Source: Rheum nobile (taxonomy: Eukaryota > Streptophyta > Magnoliopsida > Caryophyllales > Polygonaceae). Taken from it: DNA of 64,000 bases. The stretch spans positions 6,510,001-6,574,000 of the forward strand of contig WOAB01000093.1 in the NCBI GenBank assembly GCA_027886185.1, in the 5' to 3' direction. Below the pieces are notes generated by a model. It made no database searches. It was not told where the DNA came from and saw only the letters and a program-made list of their open reading frames with translations. Both the position numbers and the translations under genes were made by a program. Below, one piece after another: positions 58,401-64,000 of this stretch; position 1 is the first letter of the stretch, and each line of letters opens with the position of its first letter.

Positions 58401-58556
58401 GGTTTAGTGTTTGTCACACTATATCAGGTTGGTCTCATCTTATTAACGTGGGAAGCTCCGACGTTTTGCTTACTGTTGAGGAATAGGACATCAAGCATAG
58501 GACCTCCAGACAATTACACCCTTCTCTTATCCTTCTCTTATCTAATTGTGTTTTAA
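55422..58556 (+). pseudogene. Mutator-type transposase fused to OTU domain
   Basis: Four exons fit GT-AG rules: 55422-55580, 55774-56501, 56598-57104, 57179-58556 (about 920 codons). The N-terminus is acidic. A FAR1-like DNA-binding region (KKCGCKFEIMGV, GRHNHKL) comes first. The MULE domain follows, with D in IIIDATYKTNKYGMPL, D in AIMTDCKKAL and E in SNRVEGMHK, plus the His of CWVHIKHNIE. A SWIM-type zinc finger (GLPCMHNIARA) comes next. A Lys-rich linker then leads to an OTU deubiquitinase-like domain (VRPDGHCGYRS with catalytic Cys at about 58184). In-frame TAG at 56302 and TGA at 57633 disrupt it, so it is probably a recently inactivated transposase. OTU-bearing plant MULEs are known as a class. 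Confidence 0.82.
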
Positions 58557-58572
58557 TTCTCCAAAAGTTAGT

Positions 58573-59106
58573 ATGGCCTCTTCGTCGAGAAATGTGATAG
58601 TAATCAACGACGACTCAAATTCCTCTGTTGTCGAAGAAGACAACAGCTACACCTTTGATGATGATGTTGGAGATGTTGGAAATTCAGCATTAGAAAGAGC
58701 TGAAGCTATGCGACATGATCCTCGGAAGAGTTTCATTATTGTACTAAATCAAACCATGCTCTACCCAGAATATCGGGTGGTAAGCACCGCATCCTTCATT
58801 ATGTAAATTTATGATTCGGATTACTTCATAATATCAACTTTAAATGCACTTACTGATATGCAGAGTATCCCGAGGGAGAATGCTTTGAAATTCTTGAGTT
58901 CTGCAACAACAACGGAAGTCACCCTGGATTGTAGTGATGCTACTTTGCCTGTGTGTATCGCAACGAGTGGGAATCGATACAGATTTGGCAACGGCTGGTG
59001 GGATTTTGTAAGATTCCATGAATTGGAAATCAATGATGCATTACTGTTTGAACTAGTATGTCGGCGTCCCCAAGTTATATATGTAGTAACCATATTCAAA
59101 GCTTAG
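58573..59106 (+). CDS. B3 DNA-binding domain protein
   Basis: Two exons, 58573-58779 and 58864-59106, with GT-AG sites in phase 0 give 149 residues with no stop. The N-terminus is acidic and Ser-rich. The rest matches the B3 fold of plant REM-type factors: FIIVLNQTMLYPEYRV, IPRENALKF, VTLDCSD, GNGWWDFVRFHELEINDALLFEL. B3 domains bind DNA in the major groove. It starts 17 bp after the end of the transposase-OTU gene on the same strand, so it is either captured host sequence or a standard second gene of this transposon. An intact frame beside a broken transposase is notable. Confidence 0.65.
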
Positions 59107-59195
59107 AGATATTATGTTTATTTTTTTATGTATGTATTTTTTGGATGACATGTACTACTACGCATTAGTAAAATAATTGTGTTTTAATTCATGAA

Positions 59196-59385
59196 ATGGC
59201 CCAAACTAGGCCCAATAGTATAAAAAAAACTTAATGGGCCCAAACTAGGCCCAATAGTACAAAAAAGCTTAATGGGCCCAAACTAGACCCAATAGTACAA
59301 AAAATCTTAATGGGCCCAAACTAGGCCCAATAGTACAAAAAAAAAGCTTAATGGCCCAAACTAGGCCCAATAGTACAAAAAAAAG
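59196..59385. repeat. Five tandem GGCCCAAACTAGGCCCAATA repeats
   Basis: About 38 bp per unit with variable A runs. Each unit brings two GGCCCA words, the core of plant site II (TCP-bound) promoter elements. It begins 90 bp after the B3 stop codon. Confidence 0.85.
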
Positions 59386-60424
59386 CTTTCTCGTAATACC
59401 CTAAGTATACTAACATACTAACATGTAACGAGTTTCTATTACTTTCTCGTATTACATAAGTATACTAACATGATCTAAGTTCCTATTACTTTCTCGTATT
59501 ACATAAGTATACTAACATGTAACGAGTTCCTATTACTTTCTCGTATTACATAAGTATACTAACATGAAACGAGTTCCTATTACTTTCTCGTAGTACATAA
59601 GTATACTAACATGTAACGAGTTCCTATTACTTTCTCGTATTACATAAGTATACTAACATGTAACGAGTTCATATTACTTTCTCGTATTACATAAGTACAC
59701 TAACATGTAACAAGTTCATATTACTTTCTCGTATTACATAACTATACTAACATGTAACAAGTTCATATTACTTTCTCGTATTACATAAGTACACTAACAT
59801 ATAACGAGTTCCTATTACTTTCTCGTATTACATAAGTATACTAAGATGTAACGAGTTCCTATTACTTTCTCGTATTACATAAGTATACTAACATGTAACG
59901 AGTTCATATTTCTTTCTCGTATTACATAAGTACACTAACATGTAACGAGTTCATATTACTTTCTCGTATTACATAAGTACACTAACATGTAACAAGTTCA
60001 TATTACTTTCTCGTATTACATAAGTACACTAACATGTAACAAGTTCATATTACTTTCTCGTATTACATAAGTATACTAACATGTAACAAGTTCATATTAC
60101 TTTCTCGTATTACATAAGTACACTAACATGTAACAAATTCATATTACTTTCTCGTATTATATAAGTACACTAACATGTAACAAGTTCATATTACTTTCTC
60201 GTATTACATAACTATACTAACATGTAACAAGTTCATATTACTTTCTCGTATTACATAAGTACACTAACATGTAACAAGTTCATATTACTTTCTCGTATTA
60301 CATAAGTATACTAACATGTAACGAGTTCATATTACTTTCTCGTATTACATAAGTACACTAACATGTAATAAGTTCATATTACTTTCTCGTATTACATAAG
60401 TACACTAACATGTAACAAGTTCAT
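59386..60424. repeat. 47 bp minisatellite, about 22 copies
   Basis: The unit contains CTCGTATTACATAAGTA, ACTAACATGTAAC and AGTTC.TATTACTTT. Copies differ by few bases; left copies mostly have GAGTTCCTATT, right copies AAGTTCATATT, which indicates local spread of variants. No coding and no spacers. It ends at the right subterminal repeats. Confidence 0.92.
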
Positions 60425-60431
60425 GCATGAT

Positions 60432-60535
60432 TTCACGCTTATGTTAAGCGAAAGACTACACGCGTAAGCTACGCGCATAACCACATGCGTAAGCTACGCG
60501 CATAACCACACGCTTAGCTTAAGCGTGCGGTTATG
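60432..60535. repeat. Right subterminal palindromic repeats
   Basis: CACGCTTATGTTAAGCG, two copies of GCGTAAGCTACGCGCATAACC and ACGCTTAGCTTAAGCGTGCGG: near-perfect palindromes related to 55101-55295. They mark the probable right side of the Mutator-like element. Confidence 0.65.
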
Positions 60536-60545
60536 CATATACTTC

Positions 60546-61012
60546 ATTATTTGAAGATTGCAATCTTATCCTCATAACTAATCCTGGTCTGTTTCTCCAG
60601 AAACACTGCAGCTTATAGTTGTTTATACTTCTTTGTTTTGAACGGATTCGTTTCTACATGATTGTTGTCCATCCATCACCAAAAAAGCTAAGAAAATGAG
60701 TACGTTCTTGCTTTTTTACTTTGCAGGAATCACATGGGACTAGTATTTCTCATGTACTAAGTTCATATTAACTTTCCATTTTGTACTTATTTGTTTTTCG
60801 ATGTTAATCGTTTCGTACTGTGTCGATTTTCTTATAGTTGTTCATACATCTTGTTATGGCTCGGTAAAGTTATGTTGCTATTTCGTACTTTGAGGTAAGT
60901 ATCAAACGACATCATAAACATGAACAAACATACTAAACCAAATAAGATAAAATAGATAACATTTACAGAAACACTCCCTACATATGAATCGTGTCTAATC
61001 CAAACATAAAAA
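60546..61012. other. Spacer between transposon and mobile-domain gene
   Basis: No gene recognised. AT-rich; probably contains the 3' end of the minus-strand mobile-domain transcript. Confidence 0.4.
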
Positions 61013-63571
61013 CTAATGTGGTTGCGAGCCACTACCTTCGCCAGGTTCCGTGAGAGAATCACGAAACATCTGGGACTGGTGAGGTGGAGGTGGGGCCATG
61101 GGTGGAGGCTGCCCAATCAACATATCAAGCCATAATCTCGCAAGTCCCTTGAATGTCTGTGTCGCCACCTCGGGTGTAAGTAAGTAAGTGCGGATATCAG
61201 CAGCAACCACTTGAATGCGATGTATACAAAGTAAGTAATATTTGTCAAACTATTGCAAAATACACAATAAGAGATAAAACATTCAAACAATTCAACAAAA
61301 ATAAGCGTACCGCAACTGCGTCAGCAGCTGGAGAGACATGGATAGGGCCGACCAAACGATCACGTCTGACGGAACCGAGATCGACCAAGGGATGAGAACA
61401 CTCGTCATACCAATCTAAATAGTCGGCAGACATGTCCCAAAAGTGAGTCGCATCCGATCCATGCAGATCAATCAACGGTCTCAGATCTGCATCCCAAGCT
61501 ACTAGAAGCTCATCAACAAAGCTGACCTCGTATCCCTTAATTTCCGCATTCCTGACGGCCTTGTCCGGCTGAATGGGCAGAACTGGGACTGGCTGCATGA
61601 GCCCAAACTGCCTGAGGGCTCTGTCCGGGTGGTACGGCTCCTAAACATCTATAATGCGCAGTATACCGCAAAACCTGGTAGGAGCTACCTCAGGATCCTG
61701 GAAGTCCAACCCCACCCAAGGGGTCTAGGTAACCTGTAAAGTCAAAAAGGCAAAGTCAATACATATTTTTTTAATTAAAGACTTAAGATATCAAAAATCA
61801 CGTGTACTATTCTACCTCCTCAAATCTCATGCCGTCCAGTATGCGGCGTATAGTGATCAAACAACCGGTGTCTCTACTGTTAGGCACCTCCGCGACACCA
61901 AGAACAGCTACTCCAAAGGCCTGGGGGTTTGTAACATATTGTTCCCGAAAATGTGGGAAATATGCCCAAACCCAACACTGTAAATGAATAAATAAGGCTA
62001 TTAATGACCGAAATATTAAAATGTAACTTAATATTTCGCTAATCCATCCAATATCTTACCCTAATCAGAATCCCACAAGATGCAATACCCTGTGCTCCAT
62101 GCCTAGACGCCTCTCCCAAGTTGCGGTACACGTAGGCTAGAATCCCAGCTCCCCATGCAGTGTCTCCGATAACGTCGTGGTCAAACAAAAGCGCCACCCA
62201 CTTGTGCTTCACGGCGTTAGTCGACTTGTCCACCAAGACATACAAGCCGAGAAGCAACAAGAGGTAGTACGTAGCAATAACGCCCTCGTCACGTTCGTCA
62301 CTCCTCATCATCTCTACCAGTCTACTCTCTAAAAACGCCAAAGGAATACCACCAGCTGTGTTCCATCTCTTCATCTCGTCCTGCCCAACGTCCAGATAAG
62401 TACAAATGCGATGTCTCACTGCCGGATCACTGAGGTCTAAAGTACAGCTCCTCCCACGTATGGGAACCCGCAAGATCTGGAGAATATCAGCAAGGGTGAT
62501 GGTCATCTCTCCGAAGGGCATATGAAATGTGTTTGTCTCGGGATGCCATCTCTCTACAAATGCAGAAATCAATGTTGAATCCATGCTGCATGCAATGCCA
62601 AGTGTGCGTAGACCTGTAAGCCCGCTCCGCTCAGCCAGCCTAAACCACGTATGTGGCTCAAGGCTAATATAAGCCCCGTGGACAGCACAATGGGCTGAGC
62701 GAAAATGGATCCTCAAAGTCTTACGACTCTGAATGAATTAATATTAGTATACATTTTCTAATAAAAAAACATTTTAAAGATTCAACACATAAACTACAAA
62801 GTAAAACATACCAAATCCTGCTCCGCCTGACGACGGGCTACCCCGCTACGACGTGACTGCAATCTCAGGAACAACAAGATCTGGAGGAGCATCGTCAACA
62901 GCTGCATCATCTCCTCTACGTCTCCTCTGCTGTATAGGAGGTGGCATTTGTGCAACTGCCTCAAGAGCGGGCTCGGGTATAAGAAGGTCATATATAGCCC
63001 GAGCAATGTGTTTCTCGTAGCTACGGAAAAGAACCGGACACCTTGGGCCTCCAGGCATCCAAGGATGGTAAGTATGTACAATAGATGGACCGGCAGGAGG
63101 TGGACAAGAAGGACCGGCAGAAAGTGGAGAAGAAGGACCGGCATAAGGTGTAGAAGAAGGACCGGCAGAAGGTGCAGAAGAAGGACCGACATGAGATGGA
63201 GAGGGGAAAGGAGTGGGGACCGACCCAACAAAAATAGGGGAATGGGAAAATGGAATGTCGTCCGTACTCAAATCCTGTGTCAGTAATGTAGGCTCTAAAG
63301 ACTCAACATAATCTGCCTTATCATCCCGATGCGGCTCCTCAACAGCCTGATCATCAACCGCCATATGCTGAGCTGACATGTCCTCCACGTCCTCCATATA
63401 CTCATCATCAGCAGTCATAGGCGGATGCGAAGATATCCCACTAGACGACAATATATTAGCACTGACAAGACCGGCGCGGCGACGGATAGACTCAGAAACA
63501 CCAACACGTCGTGTGCGGTCAGTCACAATCGGTGTCGGCTCTGTACGCCCCGTAGGGGTGAGGGCCGCCAA
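61013..63571 (-). pseudogene. Plant mobile domain (PMD/MAIN-like) gene with stops
   Basis: Five exons on the minus strand: 62812-63571, 62060-62728, 61816-61977, 61311-61733, about 61013-61209. Exon 1 is a low-complexity region with AGPSS-type repeats and an RRRRGD stretch. Exon 2 carries the core: ISLEPHTWFRLAERSGL, VERWHPETNTFHMPFGEMTI, LADILQILRVP and GRSC, the typical signature of the plant mobile domain, a transposon-associated family that also gave rise to host MAIN and MAIL1. Exon 3 continues CWVWAYFPHF and exon 4 AVRNAEIKGYE. Exon 4 has TAG codons near 61725 and 61640, and exon 1 seems to need a frame change before its donor. Likely a decayed transposon-borne gene. Confidence 0.72.
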
Positions 63572-64000
63572 TATACTCTAATTGTTTGGATACTTATTAA
63601 ATTAGGGACTAGTTAATACATTTAGGGACTTATATGATTAATTTTAGAATTTACTATACTTATACATTTCGGTATATCACTTTTGCATTTGTGTTAGATG
63701 TCATTTAACTTTTTTAATTTAATTTTATATATTGTATAGATAGTTTTTATAATGGTTTAGGTACTAGTTAATTTCTAAATACAAGGTTGGAAATTTACGA
63801 GCCAATAACTCTAATCCATAACTAATCCGTAAACAATAAATAATAATATTAAACTCTAAATAAATAATAATATTAATAGTATTAAGACATAATTAATTCT
63901 AATCAATAACTAATCAATAACTATATTATTCTAATCCGAATAAATTCAAAATTTAAACGATAATGAATTCTAATCCAAATTATTAATTAATAACATAAGT
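63572..64000. other. AT-rich terminal DNA
   Basis: No gene, RNA or repeat unit recognised; simple AATAATATTAA-type sequence. Confidence 0.4.

Larger units (their letters stand above)
55050..60545 (+). mobile_element. Mutator-like element with OTU and B3 cargo
   Basis: Interpreted as one 5.5 kb unit because related ACACGCTTAACTTA/TAAGCGTGT words flank it (55101-55295 and 60432-60535) and enclose a Mutator-type transposase-OTU gene, a B3 gene and two minisatellites. Precise terminal inverted repeats and a 9 bp duplication were not found, so the limits are provisional. The mobile-domain gene at 61.0-63.6 kb could belong to a larger version of the same unit. Confidence 0.55.

Noticed and set aside
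59386..60424. Regular repeat array that could suggest CRISPR
   Set aside because: Copies are directly adjacent without unique spacers, in a plant chromosome. It is a minisatellite.

Overview
This is a stretch of nuclear plant chromosome. The evidence is the two-exon, intron-bearing sphingolipid hydroxylase gene, plant-only protein families (plant mobile domain, B3, PPR, PIF-type ORF1), Athila, Tekay and Tork type LTR retrotransposons and plant L1 LINEs. The gene models look eudicot; an asterid is plausible, but the sequence does not let me name the species. About 80% of the window is transposon-derived and there is one convincing intact host gene.

Layout. 1-3.6 kb: a degraded, folded-back Athila-like remnant and a piece of another LTR. 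3.6-6.4 kb: LTR scraps and the 5' part of a gene-fragment locus. 6.4-13.4 kb: a young, structurally complete but non-autonomous Athila-like element (two LTRs about 98% identical, TSD CTTCT, gag and protease only, no reverse transcriptase or integrase). 13.4-15.3 kb: a PPR fragment, an irregular repeat field with a tRNA-like relic, and one unassigned candidate exon. 15.45-18.29 kb (minus): a sphinganine C4-hydroxylase gene (SBH type), the only clear functional gene. 18.3-24.6 kb: intergenic, with an inverted-repeat transposon (19.2-20.3 kb), a second irregular repeat field and a Tat/Ogre-like LTR fragment. 24.7-37.0 kb: a 12.2 kb Tekay/Del chromovirus (TSD CATGC) inserted in a PIF/Harbinger ORF1-like (Myb/NAM-associated) gene; its reverse transcriptase is split by a solo Athila-like LTR (TSD CTAGG), giving a datable three-level nest. 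37.6-52.9 kb: minus-strand LINE ORF2, a decayed Tork-like copia element, a diverged Tekay-like LTR and LINE ORF1. 53.0-54.7 kb: hairpin-bearing and short tandem repeats. 55.0-60.5 kb: a Mutator-like element carrying a transposase fused to an OTU protease-like domain, plus a B3 gene and two minisatellites. 61.0-63.6 kb (minus): a five-exon plant mobile domain gene with stop codons.

The most unusual signals are: (1) GC-rich inverted-repeat arrays lying about 110-150 bp upstream of the TATA-like box in four LTR families from two different gypsy lineages; (2) the same array embedded in the gag-protease reading frame of the Athila-like element; (3) an extra acidic-repeat reading frame upstream of gag in the chromovirus; (4) the Mutator-like element with OTU and B3 cargo next to a mobile-domain gene. 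Coordinates of degraded elements without clear ends are approximate.
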